A stretch of 64,000 nucleotides of DNA from contig NZ_FMXM01000014.1 in assembly GCF_900103325.1 (NCBI RefSeq), positions 1-64,000 on the forward strand, read 5' to 3'. The DNA comes from Mesorhizobium qingshengii (GTDB lineage: Bacteria; Pseudomonadota; Alphaproteobacteria; Rhizobiales; Rhizobiaceae). The position numbers and the translations under genes were made by a program. The notes below the pieces were generated by a model, which was not told the origin of the DNA, did no database searches, and worked only from the letters and a program-made list of their open reading frames with translations. The number at the start of each line of letters is the position of its first letter. Within the stretch, counting starts at the first letter, position 1. Positions 41,390-50,266 of the stretch are shown piece by piece.

Positions 41390-42880
41390 ATGAGCGAACC
41401 CAGTCACAAGGACTGGATCGGCAAGGCATCCGCGATCCGCTTTCGCGACAAGGCGTTCATCGACGGCAAGACGGTGCCCGCGCGTTCGGGCCGCACCTTC
41501 GCCAGCATCAATCCGGCCACCGGCGAAACGCTGGCCGAGGTGGCGTCGTGCGGCGAGGAAGATGTCGATCTGGCCGTTGCCGCGGCACGCCGCAGTTTCG
41601 AGGCCGGTGTGTGGTCGCGCGCGAGCCCGGCGCACCGCAAGGAGGTGCTGCTGCGGCTGGCGAGGCTGTTGCGCGAAAACCTGCAGGAGCTTGCCCTGCT
41701 CGAATCGCTCGATATGGGCAAGCTCGTCACGGATGCCGCCACAGTTGATGTGCCGGGCTCGGCGGCGATCTTCCAGTGGTATGGCGAGGCCATCGACAAG
41801 ATCTACGACGAAGTGGCGCCGACCGGCGGCAACGATCTGGTGCTGGTGCGGCGCGAGCCGCTCGGCGTGATCGGCGCCGTGGTGCCGTGGAATTTCCCGC
41901 TCGACATGGCGACCTGGAAATGCGCGCCGGCGCTGGCGGCGGGCAATTCCGTGGTGCTGAAGCCGGCGGAGCAGTCGCCTTTCTCGGCGCTCAGGCTGGC
42001 GGAACTCGCCATGGAGGCGGGCCTGCCCGCCGGTGTGCTCAATGTCGTGCCCGGCCTTGGCGAAACGGCCGGACAGTCGCTCGGCCGCCACATGGATGTC
42101 GATTGCCTTGCCTTCACCGGATCGACCGCGGTCGGCAAGATGTTCCTGCAATATTCGGGTCAGTCGAACATGAAGCAGGTCTGGCTCGAGACCGGCGGCA
42201 AGAGCCCGAACCTCGTCTTCGCCGATTGCGGTGATCTCGATGCGGCGGCCGACATGGCGGCGTTCGGCATCTTCTTCAACCAGGGCGAGGTGTGTTCGGC
42301 CAATTCGCGCCTGCTCGTTGAACGCTCCATCAAGGATGCCTTCGTGGAGAAACTGGCTGAGCGCGCGGCGGCCACTCAGCCCGGCGATCCACTCGACCCG
42401 GCCTCGAAAATGGGCGCCATGGTCGATGCCCGCCACGCCGCCAACGTTATGCGCTTCGTCGAGGCCGGCAAGAAGACCGCGCGTCTGGTTGCCGGCGGCG
42501 ACCGGGTCACGGTCGACGGCCGCGGCAGCTTCATACAGCCCACCATCTTCGACAATGTCGCCCATGACGACCCGATTGCCAGGGATGAGATATTCGGGCC
42601 TGTGCTTTCGGTCATTGCCTTCGACGATGAGGAGGAGGCCATCCGCGTCGCCAATGACAGCCCGTACGGGCTCGCCGCCTCGCTGTGGACCGACAGCCTT
42701 TCGCGGGCGCACCGCGTTGCCGGGCGGCTGCGCGCCGGCACGGTTTCCGTCAACACGGTCGATGCGCTGAGCCCGATGACGCCGTTCGGCGGCGTCAAGC
42801 AATCGGGCTTCGGCCGCGACCTGTCGCTGCATGCGCTGGACAAGTACACCGCGCTGAAAACGACATGGATCAAGTACTGA
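41390..42880 (+). CDS. aldehyde dehydrogenase (PuuC-like)
   Basis: Enzyme of 496 residues. The catalytic Cys is in FNQGEVCSANSR and the base Glu in WLETGGKSPNLV; VVPWNFPLDMATWKCAPALA and EIFGPVLSVIAFDDEEEA are conserved. The overall pattern resembles gamma-glutamyl-gamma-aminobutyraldehyde dehydrogenase. It would oxidise an aminoaldehyde or similar product of the cluster's oxidases. GGGGGAAGG precedes the ATG at 41390. A LysR gene follows after 50 bp in the same direction. Confidence 0.92.
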   Translation: MSEPSHKDWIGKASAIRFRDKAFIDGKTVPARSGRTFASINPATGETLAEVASCGEEDVDLAVAAARRSFEAGVWSRASPAHRKEVLLRLARLLRENLQELALLESLDMGKLVTDAATVDVPGSAAIFQWYGEAIDKIYDEVAPTGGNDLVLVRREPLGVIGAVVPWNFPLDMATWKCAPALAAGNSVVLKPAEQSPFSALRLAELAMEAGLPAGVLNVVPGLGETAGQSLGRHMDVDCLAFTGSTAVGKMFLQYSGQSNMKQVWLETGGKSPNLVFADCGDLDAAADMAAFGIFFNQGEVCSANSRLLVERSIKDAFVEKLAERAAATQPGDPLDPASKMGAMVDARHAANVMRFVEAGKKTARLVAGGDRVTVDGRGSFIQPTIFDNVAHDDPIARDEIFGPVLSVIAFDDEEEAIRVANDSPYGLAASLWTDSLSRAHRVAGRLRAGTVSVNTVDALSPMTPFGGVKQSGFGRDLSLHALDKYTALKTTWIKY

Positions 42881-42930
42881 AGCCGCGCGGGCGCTTGATC
42901 GCGGCGCCCAAACCGGCAACATAGAAGCCC

Positions 42931-43866
42931 ATGCCGCTACGCTTCACCCTGAGACAATTGGAATATTTCGTCGCCGTCGGCGAAGCCGGTTCCATTACCA
43001 AGGCGGCCGAGCAGGTCAATGTTTCGCCGCCTTCGATCTCGGCGTCGATCGCGCAGCTCGAGGCCGAATTCGGCGTCCAGCTTTTTGTGCGCAAGCATTC
43101 GCATGGCCTGTCGCTTACGGCTGGCGGGCGCGTTTTCCTCAAGGAGGCCGCCAGGCTGCTAGCCGACGCCGACGCTCTGCACGATATTGCGGGCGACATC
43201 GCCGAGAAGGTGCGTGGGCCGCTGGCGGTCGGATGCCTGCTAACCTTCGCGCAGATCGTCATGCCGACCCTGCGCATGAAGTTCGAGCGCGCCTATCCCG
43301 AGGTGCGGTTCAGGCAGTTCGAACGCAACCAGGGTCAGCTGCTCGAAATGTTGCAACGGGGCGAGATCGACGCGGCGCTGACCTACGATCTAGAACTGTC
43401 GCAGGACACGACGTTCGAACCGCTGATGCTGGTGCCGGCCTATGTGATGCTGCCACAGGGGCACCGCTTCGCCGGCAAGGCTTCCATCACGCCGGAAGAG
43501 CTGGCCGACGAGCCGATGGTGCTGCTCGACCTGCCATATAGCCGCGAATATTTCCTCTCGGCCTTTCATTCGCGGGGAATCCGGCCGAACATTGCCGAGC
43601 GCACCGGCGACATCGCGGTAATGCGTTCGATGGTTGCGAACGGCTTCGGCTATGGCATCGCCAACATGCGGCCGCTCAACACGCTGGCGCCAGACGGCAA
43701 GCCGCTGGTCTTCGTGCCTCTGGAGGGGGATTTGCGGCCTCTGACCATGGGGGTTGCATTGCCCAACGCCGAGCACCGCACCCAGACGGTGCAGGCATTC
43801 ATCGATCATTGCCGCCGTTTCGTCGTCGAACAGGGCGTGTTCGGCAGCGGGCGGGTCGTGGAATAG
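42931..43866 (+). CDS. LysR family regulator
   Basis: Regulator of 311 residues. The helix-turn-helix (LRQLEYFVAVGEAGSITKAA, then EQVNVSPPSISASIAQLE) is at residues 6-55, followed by a substrate-binding domain containing GPLAVGCLLTFAQIVMPTLR. It follows the RidA-DUF1028-dehydrogenase genes and probably regulates that operon. A dispersed palindromic repeat begins exactly at its stop codon and separates it from the convergent deacylase gene. Confidence 0.92.
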   Translation: MPLRFTLRQLEYFVAVGEAGSITKAAEQVNVSPPSISASIAQLEAEFGVQLFVRKHSHGLSLTAGGRVFLKEAARLLADADALHDIAGDIAEKVRGPLAVGCLLTFAQIVMPTLRMKFERAYPEVRFRQFERNQGQLLEMLQRGEIDAALTYDLELSQDTTFEPLMLVPAYVMLPQGHRFAGKASITPEELADEPMVLLDLPYSREYFLSAFHSRGIRPNIAERTGDIAVMRSMVANGFGYGIANMRPLNTLAPDGKPLVFVPLEGDLRPLTMGVALPNAEHRTQTVQAFIDHCRRFVVEQGVFGSGRVVE

Positions 43867-43925
43867 AGCAATTCCAGGAAAAGTGTGGAACGGTTTTCCC
43901 ACAGGAATTGCGTCAAAACGAAGAG
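43866..43925. repeat. dispersed palindromic intergenic repeat
   Basis: GAGCAATTCCAGGAAAAGTG, then TGGAACGGTTTTCCC and ACAGGAATTGCGTCAAAAC. The arms CAATTCC and GGAATTG pair. It shares its modules with the copy at 9021-9101 but lacks that copy's expanded loop. It sits between the LysR gene and the convergent ArgE/DapE-type gene. Confidence 0.82.
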
Positions 43926-43941
43926 ATCCCGCGACGGCCTA

Positions 43942-45108
43942 TCAGGCAGTCTGAAGCCGGTGACCGGCAAGCCGCCGCAGCAGATTGTCCAGCATGTCGT
44001 CGCAGCGGCGCATCTGTTCGACGCTGACGAATTCGTCCGGTCTGTGCCCTTGCGCCATCGAGCCCGGTCCGCACACGATGGTCGGCGTGCCGAGGTCGCG
44101 GCTGAACAATCCGCCTTCGGTGCCGAAGGCAACCTTGATGGTATCGTTGGCGCCGGTCAACGATTTGACGAAGGCTACGGCCTGCGAGTTCGCCGGCGTG
44201 TCCAGCCCTGGATAGGTGTTGGTGATATCGATGTCGATGGCCGCCGCTGGCGCGATCGTTGAAGCCGCAGCGGCAATGTGCGCTGCCGCCGCGCGCAACC
44301 CATCGAGGATTTGGTCGGGATTGTCGGCCGCGACATTGCGGATCTCGAAGTCGAGCTGGCAGAGGTTCGGCACGATGTTGAGCGCCACGCCGGCATTCAT
44401 CTTGCCCACGTGGATGGTAGTGTAGGGAATGTCGTAGTCGCCGTCGCGTGCGCCATCGCGCGCCAGCCGATCCTGTTCTTGGCGCAGTGCGGAGACGAAG
44501 TCGCAGCCCAGATGAATGGCATTGAGTGCCAAGGGGGCCAGCGCCGAATGGCCTTCCCGTCCCCTGCAGATGGCGCGCGCCGCAAGCTTGCCCTTGTGGC
44601 CGGTCGCAACCTGCATGCTGGTCGGCTCGCCGACGATGCATAGCAAGGGCCGTTGCGGGGCCGCCTGCAGCATGTCGATCAGGCTGCGCACACCGATGCA
44701 GCCGATCTCCTCGTCGTAGGAGAGTGCCAGGTGCAGCGGCGTGCGCAGCGTCATTCTCGAGGCCTTGAGGCAGGCCGAGAGCGCGCAGGCGACGAAGCCC
44801 TTCATGTCGGCTGCGCCGCGCCCATAAAGCTTGCCGTCGCGTTTCGTCATCTCGAAGGGCGGCAGCGTCCAGTTCTGACCGTCGATGGGAACGACGTCGG
44901 TGTGACCGGACAGCATGATGCCGGAAGCGTCGGCCGGTCCGATGGTGGCAAACAAATTGGCCTTGTGGCCGTCCTCGCTGTGGATGATCTGGCAAGGCAC
45001 GCCATGCGCGTCCAGCAGGTCCGCCACGTAGCCGATGAGGGCGAGATTCGAGTCGCGGCTCACCGTCGGGAAGGCGATCAGCTTTTCAAGGATATGGATG
45101 CTGTCCAT
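43942..45108 (-). CDS. M20 family deacylase (acetylornithine deacetylase/ArgE-like)
   Basis: Metallohydrolase of 388 residues. The metal motifs are MLSGHTDVVPID near residue 66, LYGRGAADMKGFVACALSAC with its bridging Asp, and SYDEEIGCIGVRSL with the catalytic Glu; a dimerisation domain begins near residue 175. Housekeeping ArgE removes acetyl from N-acetylornithine, but island copies next to amine oxidases usually cleave other N-acyl amino acids. It is divergent from the DgcA/TMADH-like gene, 272 bp away. Confidence 0.88.
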   Translation of the reverse strand: MDSIHILEKLIAFPTVSRDSNLALIGYVADLLDAHGVPCQIIHSEDGHKANLFATIGPADASGIMLSGHTDVVPIDGQNWTLPPFEMTKRDGKLYGRGAADMKGFVACALSACLKASRMTLRTPLHLALSYDEEIGCIGVRSLIDMLQAAPQRPLLCIVGEPTSMQVATGHKGKLAARAICRGREGHSALAPLALNAIHLGCDFVSALRQEQDRLARDGARDGDYDIPYTTIHVGKMNAGVALNIVPNLCQLDFEIRNVAADNPDQILDGLRAAAAHIAAAASTIAPAAAIDIDITNTYPGLDTPANSQAVAFVKSLTGANDTIKVAFGTEGGLFSRDLGTPTIVCGPGSMAQGHRPDEFVSVEQMRRCDDMLDNLLRRLAGHRLQTA

Positions 45109-45199
45109 GCGTATTGTGTCTCGTTTGCCGTCGGCACTTCTAGCATCGCGTGGCCGCGGGCTTGAAGTCGCATTTGGCTCAGCCGGGATTCAGTGCACG

Positions 45200-45220
45200 C
45201 TAATCCCGGGGTGCGATTAG
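45200..45220. promoter_or_regulatory. possible operator between the deacylase and the TMADH-like gene
   Basis: CTAATC at 45200-45205 and GATTAG at 45215-45220 form an inverted repeat with a nine-base spacer, followed by a related CCTAACC. It lies in the 272-bp divergent region and has the size of a LysR-type site. Function is inferred from position only. Confidence 0.4.
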
Positions 45221-45380
45221 GCGCGTCCTAACCGGCACAGAAGAAATCTCTAGTTTCCCGGAGCCTGCCGCAACTTATGAATGGTCTCACGGCATCAACC
45301 CACTGGCTGGCCGGCTTGCGCCTCGGCTCGAACCATGATCGGGCAGGTTGCAAGGCGACGCTGGCAGGAAGGCAAGTTCC

Positions 45381-47450
45381 ATGCGCGATCCACGCTACGA
45401 CATTCTGTTCGAGCCCGTGAAGATCGGTCCGGTGACCGCCAAGAACCGCTTCTATCAGGTGCCGCATTGCAATGGCGGCGGCTATCGCGATCCTTCGGCC
45501 GCGGCCGAGATGCGGCGTATCAAGTCGGAAGGCGGCTGGGGCGTCATCTTCACCGAGCAGACCGAGATGCACCACACTTCGGAGATCACGCCCTTCATCG
45601 AACTCAGGCTCTGGGATGACGCCGATATCCCGGCCTTGGCAAAGATGGCCAAGGCAATGCACCAGCATGGCGCGCTGGCCGGCATCCAGCTCGCCTATTC
45701 AGGCATCAACGGTCCCAACCTCTACACCAAGGAAGTGCCGCGAGGACCGTCGGCCTTGCCGATCCGGACCTTCACCAACGATCCGGTGCAGGCGCGCGCC
45801 ATGGACAAGCAGGATATTCGCGACCTGCGCCGCTGGCACCGCAATGCCTTCAAACGGGCGAGGCTGGCGGGCTTTGACCTGGTTTGCCTCTACGGTGCGC
45901 ATGGCTTCGGCATCATCCAGCATTTCCTGTCCACCGCCACCAACCAGCGCAGCGACGAGTATGGCGGTTCGCTGGAAAACCGCTCGCGGCTGATGCGGGA
46001 GCTGATCGAAGAAGGGCGGGACGCCATCGGCGACACCTGTGGCCTGACGCTGCGGCTGTCGCTGGACGAGATGATCGGCGAACTTGGCTTTGCCAATTCG
46101 GAAGTGCGCGACATGATCGAGATGCATGCGGACCTACCCGATCTCTGGGATCTGGCGCATGGCGCTTGGGAGGACTGCTCCGGGCCGTCGCGGTTCAAGG
46201 AGGAGGGCGCCCAGGAGAGCCTGGTGTCCGGCATCAAGAAGCTGACCTCGAAGCCGGTGGTTGGCGTCGGGCGCTTCACGTCGCCCGATGTGATGGTGAA
46301 GATGATCAAGTCCGGTACGCTTGATTTCATCGGCTGCGCGCGGCCGTCGATCGCCGATCCCTTCCTGCCGAAGAAGGTTGAAGAGGGGCGGATCGGGGAC
46401 ATTCGCGAGTGCATCGGCTGCAACATCTGCATTACCGGCGACATGACCATGTCGATCTCGCGCTGCACGCAGAATCCGACCTTCATGGAGGAGTGGCGCA
46501 AGGGCTGGCATCCCGAACGCATGCAGGCCAAGGGCGACAGCGACAGCGTGCTGATCGTCGGTGCCGGTCCTGCCGGGCTGGAGGCTGCACGCGCGCTCGG
46601 CCTGCGCGGCTATCAGGTGGCCCTCGCCGAGGCCGGGGCCGAGCTCGGCGGCCGCGTGGCGCGCGAGTGCCTCTTGCCTGGCCTTTCCGCCTGGGGCCGC
46701 GTGCGCGACTATCGCCAGTATCAGCTCAGCCAGATGGCCAATGTCGACATCTATTTCGAAAGCCGGTTGTCTGCCGACGAGATCCTGGCCTTCGGCTTTC
46801 AAAACATCGCCATCGCCACCGGCTCGACATGGCGCCGCGACGGCGTGGCGCGCGCGCATGTCGTGCCGATGCCGATGGATCTGGCCATGCCGGTCTACAC
46901 GCCGGACGATTTGATGGGCGGCAATGTGCCGACTGGCACCGTCGTGATCTTCGACGACGACCACTACTATATGGGTGGCGTTCTGGCCGAGCTGATGGCG
47001 CGCAATGGCGCTAGGGTGACGCTAGTGACGCCGTCCGCCTATGTGTCGGACTGGACCCGCAACACGCTGGAGCAGGGCGCCATCCACCGCCGTCTGGCCG
47101 GGCTCGGCGTCGAGATCGTGCTGAACCGGACCGTGACGCGCGTCGTGCCGGGAGGCGTTGCCACCGCCTGCGCCTACACCGGTGCCGAACGCGACATTGC
47201 CGCCGACGCTGTGGTGCTGGTGACGTCGCGCCAACAGGACGACCAGGTCTGGTGCGACCTGAAAGCCCGGCGCGACGAATGGGCCGACAATGGCATTCGC
47301 TCGATCAAGGTCATAGGCGATGCGGAGGCGCCAGGTCCGATCGCCTGGGCGACCTATGCCGGACACCGCTTCGCGCGCGAACTGGACGAAGACGATATTG
47401 GTGATGCGCTGCCGTTCCGCCGTGAAGTGACGGCTTTGGCGGCGGGGTAG
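45381..47450 (+). CDS. trimethylamine dehydrogenase/DgcA-like FMN and Fe-S flavoprotein
   Basis: Enzyme of 689 residues with an N-terminal old-yellow-enzyme FMN barrel (YDILFEPVKIGPVTAKNRFY), a 4Fe-4S cluster with CIGCNICITGDM near residue 343 plus a further Cys in ISRCTQNP, and a C-terminal ADP/NAD-binding domain (VLIVGAGPAGLEAARALGLR). This matches TMADH, dimethylglycine demethylase DgcA and stachydrine or hydroxyproline-betaine demethylases. N-demethylation of a methylated amine is the likely reaction. The ATG at 45381 follows GGAAGGCAAGTTCC. It is the last gene before the island's right end. Confidence 0.9.
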   Translation: MRDPRYDILFEPVKIGPVTAKNRFYQVPHCNGGGYRDPSAAAEMRRIKSEGGWGVIFTEQTEMHHTSEITPFIELRLWDDADIPALAKMAKAMHQHGALAGIQLAYSGINGPNLYTKEVPRGPSALPIRTFTNDPVQARAMDKQDIRDLRRWHRNAFKRARLAGFDLVCLYGAHGFGIIQHFLSTATNQRSDEYGGSLENRSRLMRELIEEGRDAIGDTCGLTLRLSLDEMIGELGFANSEVRDMIEMHADLPDLWDLAHGAWEDCSGPSRFKEEGAQESLVSGIKKLTSKPVVGVGRFTSPDVMVKMIKSGTLDFIGCARPSIADPFLPKKVEEGRIGDIRECIGCNICITGDMTMSISRCTQNPTFMEEWRKGWHPERMQAKGDSDSVLIVGAGPAGLEAARALGLRGYQVALAEAGAELGGRVARECLLPGLSAWGRVRDYRQYQLSQMANVDIYFESRLSADEILAFGFQNIAIATGSTWRRDGVARAHVVPMPMDLAMPVYTPDDLMGGNVPTGTVVIFDDDHYYMGGVLAELMARNGARVTLVTPSAYVSDWTRNTLEQGAIHRRLAGLGVEIVLNRTVTRVVPGGVATACAYTGAERDIAADAVVLVTSRQQDDQVWCDLKARRDEWADNGIRSIKVIGDAEAPGPIAWATYAGHRFARELDEDDIGDALPFRREVTALAAG

Positions 47451-48041
47451 GCCGATGGCATGGCTTGATAGGGAAATGACGTCGCCACAAGCCGATACTG
47501 TTTCGCGCTAGCGTGTCGAAATCTGATGTCGGGATCAATCGCAAGACAATACGCAACGATACGGGAAACTTTCTTATTTTGGCCCACGAAAAACGCAATA
47601 GAATCAACAGTTTTCGTACATCCTCCGGGCCCACCATATTATTATATATCAATACGTTATGCTTAATCCTAAAGGCTGAATCGAGTTCTATCGGGTAAGT
47701 CTGTGGCTTCTCGGTAAAATGGTTTTGGGCCCGTTCGTCAGTTTTCTCCGTCTCGTTGATGGCCCCCGTCACAGGTAGCTCAACGCTCTAGGCTTCGAAA
47801 GATGCTGCAACGATGCGGCGGCAATCGGCGGCAACGATGTACAATTGGGCGGTCGTGATTTCGATCGTGCATGCCCTCCGGAGCCAGGGCTGATCGCCGG
47901 TCGGCAGAACCATCGAGGAAATCTTCGTGCCTGGAGTGCCACGCCCGCTTGAGATGTCATACCCGAGGGCGCGAGAGTAATCATCCCGCCTTCTTTTTTG
48001 CGGAAAAGGAGCCAAACTGCGTGAATGTCGGCAGCTGACCT
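47451..48041. other. AT-rich island right end, no convincing gene
   Basis: No family-like protein is seen. Base composition drops sharply between about 47500 and 47700 (for example ATTATTATATATC after the repeat). A leftward frame over 47311-47772 (start MTGAINETEKTDE) crosses the repeat and then runs antisense to the flavoprotein; I regard it as fortuitous. The rest holds short frames only. Confidence 0.6.
47622..47637 (+). other. putative right attachment site
   Basis: CCTCCGGGCCCACCAT is an exact direct copy of the tRNA-Ile 3' end at 25632-25647. Flanking sequence differs on both sides (GTACAT before, ATTATT after), and the rest of the tRNA is absent, as expected for the far end of an element integrated at the tRNA 3' end. 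Confidence 0.65.
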
Positions 48042-49160
48042 TCAGGCGGCGCGGCCGAAGCGATCGACCCTGAAATCGTCGAGCGGCGTTTCGCAACGGC
48101 CGGTCGTGATGAACTCGGCCATTGCGTCGCCCACGCCCGGACCGAGCTGGAAGCCGTGTCCGCTGAAGCCGAAGGCGTGGAACAGGCCCGGCGTCGTCGC
48201 CGAGCGTCCGATGACCGGCAGCATGTCCCGTACATAGCCCTCGCAGCCGGACCATGTGCGGATGACCGCGACCTGCGCGATTGCCGGCAACAGCCGCGCG
48301 ACGGCGCGCAATTGCAACGGAAGGCGCATGGGATCGGCGACCGCATGGCCTGGATCGAGGTTCACCGACACCCTTTCGGCTGCGCCGCCGAAGACGATGT
48401 TGCCCCGCTCGACCTGACGCAGATAGGCGCCATGGTTCTTGTCGCGTGTCCAGATGCCGACCACCGGCAGGATCCGATGCGGCAGCGGCTCCGTCACGCC
48501 CATCTGCGGGCCATGGGCGTCGAGCGGTACCGCTTCGCCGAACTGCGCGGCGATGCGCGCGCCCCAGGCGCCGGCGGTGTTGAGCAAGCAGTCGGCGGCG
48601 AATGCGCCTTTCGAACTGGCGACAAGGAAACCGGAGCCCGTATGGGTGATCTTCTCAACCTCAGTTCCCTCAACGATTTGTGCACCCAGCTTGCGGGCGG
48701 CCTCGGCAAAGGCGGGGGCGATCAGCCGCGGATTGCCGCTGCCATCGTGCGGCGAGAACGACGCCGCGATTGCATCAGGACCGAGACCAGGAAAATGGGC
48801 GCGAATCTCGCGCGGGCCGAGCTCCTCCAGTTCAAGCCCCCAGGGCCGCGCTGCCTCGGCATAGGCCCGCATGTCGGTGAGGCTATCTTCATCGAAGATC
48901 AGCCGGATATGACCGGTGGCGCGGAATTCCACGTCGCGGCCAAGCATTTTTTCGGCCTCGGCCCACAGCCTGAGCGAGCGATGGGCCAGCGGAAGCTGGG
49001 ACAGATGGCGCCCCGTGCGCCGGATGTTGCCGAAGGAGGCGACGGTCGCTCCGGTACCGATCCGGTTGCGATCGACCAGCGTTACGCGCGCCCCGCGCCG
49101 GGCCAGGAAATAGGCCGAAGCCGTCCCCATAAGCCCGCCGCCCAGCACGATCACATCCAT
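48042..49160 (-). CDS. FAD-dependent amino acid/amine oxidase (DAO family)
   Basis: Flavoprotein of 372 residues. The N-terminal FAD motif is MDVIVLGGGLMGTASAYFLA, and the C-terminus has LFHAFGFSGHGFQLGPGVGD, the typical DAO-family closing motif. It is of single-subunit size, as for sarcosine oxidase, glycine oxidase or D-amino acid oxidase-like dehydrogenases. The start at 49160 follows AGGAACCGCT; a 27-residue upstream extension lacks support. It is divergent from a LysR gene (110 bp), its likely regulator. Confidence 0.88.
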   Translation of the reverse strand: MDVIVLGGGLMGTASAYFLARRGARVTLVDRNRIGTGATVASFGNIRRTGRHLSQLPLAHRSLRLWAEAEKMLGRDVEFRATGHIRLIFDEDSLTDMRAYAEAARPWGLELEELGPREIRAHFPGLGPDAIAASFSPHDGSGNPRLIAPAFAEAARKLGAQIVEGTEVEKITHTGSGFLVASSKGAFAADCLLNTAGAWGARIAAQFGEAVPLDAHGPQMGVTEPLPHRILPVVGIWTRDKNHGAYLRQVERGNIVFGGAAERVSVNLDPGHAVADPMRLPLQLRAVARLLPAIAQVAVIRTWSGCEGYVRDMLPVIGRSATTPGLFHAFGFSGHGFQLGPGVGDAMAEFITTGRCETPLDDFRVDRFGRAA

Positions 49161-49270
49161 AGCGGTTCCTTGCGAAAAGCAGCCTTCTCCTACTCGATCT
49201 TGTCCGCGCCGCGGCATTGCGTCAAAGATGGGTTTGGACAAGAGCCATAAGCTTTACCTATGGAGTGGCA

Positions 49271-50176
49271 ATGCGGGCCCGGCAACTCGAAGTGTTCATC
49301 GCCGTCATGCGCGCGGGCACCGTGACCGCCGCGGCCCGGATGCTGAACATCTCCCAGCCCGCTTTGAGCCAGATCGTGATCCACACCGAGGACGAACTCG
49401 GCTTCACGTTGTTCGAGCGGGTCAAGGGCCGGCTGCGGCCGACCCCGGAGGCGCTCGAGATTTTCGCCGATGCCGAGCGGTTGTCGGCGGGGCTTGAAGG
49501 CTTGCGCCGCAAGACCACCGATCTACGCCTTGGTCGGGCAGGACTTGTGCGGGTCGCTGCCTCACCGCCGCCAGCCATGGCTATCTTGCCGCGTGCGTTC
49601 ACCAAATTCCGGGCCCAGCATCCCAACATAATGTTGCGTGCTCATAGCGCGCCGATCGCTGCAATCATCGACATGCTGCGCGCCGGTGATGTCAGCCTCG
49701 GCGTGGCCATGGACGACCGCCTGCCTCCCGACATCGAGGCGGAAGTGGTCGGCAGCGTCGGCTTTGCTTGCTTGCTGCCCACCGGGCATGCGTTGGCCGG
49801 GAAGACCGAGCTGGCGCTCGCTGATCTCGTCGGCGAGGACTTGATATCCTATCGCGGAAACACCCGACCCGCCGACGAACTGGCCCATGCCGCGCGCGCG
49901 CAAGGTGTGACGCTTTCGCCGTCGCTCGAGATCGATGTCTCCATCTCGGCCGTTGGCTTCGTCCAGGCTGGCCTGGGCATCGCGCTCGTCGACGCACTGC
50001 TGCCCTGGCATCAGTTTGCCGGGCTTGCCGTCAGGCCACTCGCAGCGGGGCCGGAATTTCCGATCGCGCTGCTGACCTCGCGCACACGGGCCCTTTCTCG
50101 GGTCGATGAGATGATGCGCGACCAGATCCGTGCGGCTTGCTCCACCGTGCTGGGCGGTGACAAGGCAAAGGCATAA
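49271..50176 (+). CDS. LysR family regulator
   Basis: Regulator of 301 residues. The helix-turn-helix (ARQLEVFIAVMRAGTVTAAA, then LNISQPALSQIVIHTEDELG) spans residues 3-60, followed by a substrate-binding domain with LRAHSAPIAAIIDMLRAGDV. It lies between the divergent oxidase and the hydantoinase/oxoprolinase operon downstream (gap 90 bp) and could control both. The frame is open upstream to 49217, but the ATG at 49271 matches the family start. Confidence 0.92.
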   Translation: MRARQLEVFIAVMRAGTVTAAARMLNISQPALSQIVIHTEDELGFTLFERVKGRLRPTPEALEIFADAERLSAGLEGLRRKTTDLRLGRAGLVRVAASPPPAMAILPRAFTKFRAQHPNIMLRAHSAPIAAIIDMLRAGDVSLGVAMDDRLPPDIEAEVVGSVGFACLLPTGHALAGKTELALADLVGEDLISYRGNTRPADELAHAARAQGVTLSPSLEIDVSISAVGFVQAGLGIALVDALLPWHQFAGLAVRPLAAGPEFPIALLTSRTRALSRVDEMMRDQIRAACSTVLGGDKAKA

Positions 50177-50266
50177 GCAAGACTTATATCCTTGCCCATC
50201 ATACGTCTTGGACCTCTCCCACCCGGCCATGCCAACTTCCTGCAGGCAGACAGGAAGGGACGCGTC

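Larger units (their letters stand above)
25647..47637. mobile_element. putative degenerate genomic island at tRNA-Ile
   Basis: A 22-kb block lies between the intact tRNA-Ile gene and an exact 16-bp direct repeat of its 3' end. Cargo is catabolic and accessory: two oxidoreductase clusters, an ABC transporter and regulators. It includes decayed sequence just inside the left end (25647-26556), a stretch of broken gene fragments (32561-34442) and a frameshifted gene. The right end is AT-rich. No integrase, excisionase or conjugation gene is seen, so it is either a remnant or was mobilised by another element. The repeat is short, so another origin remains possible. Confidence 0.6.

Noticed and set aside
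47311..47772. A 153-codon minus-strand gene across the right attachment repeat
   Set aside because: Its second half is antisense to the TMADH-like gene and the first half has no known domain; probably a chance frame in AT-rich DNA.
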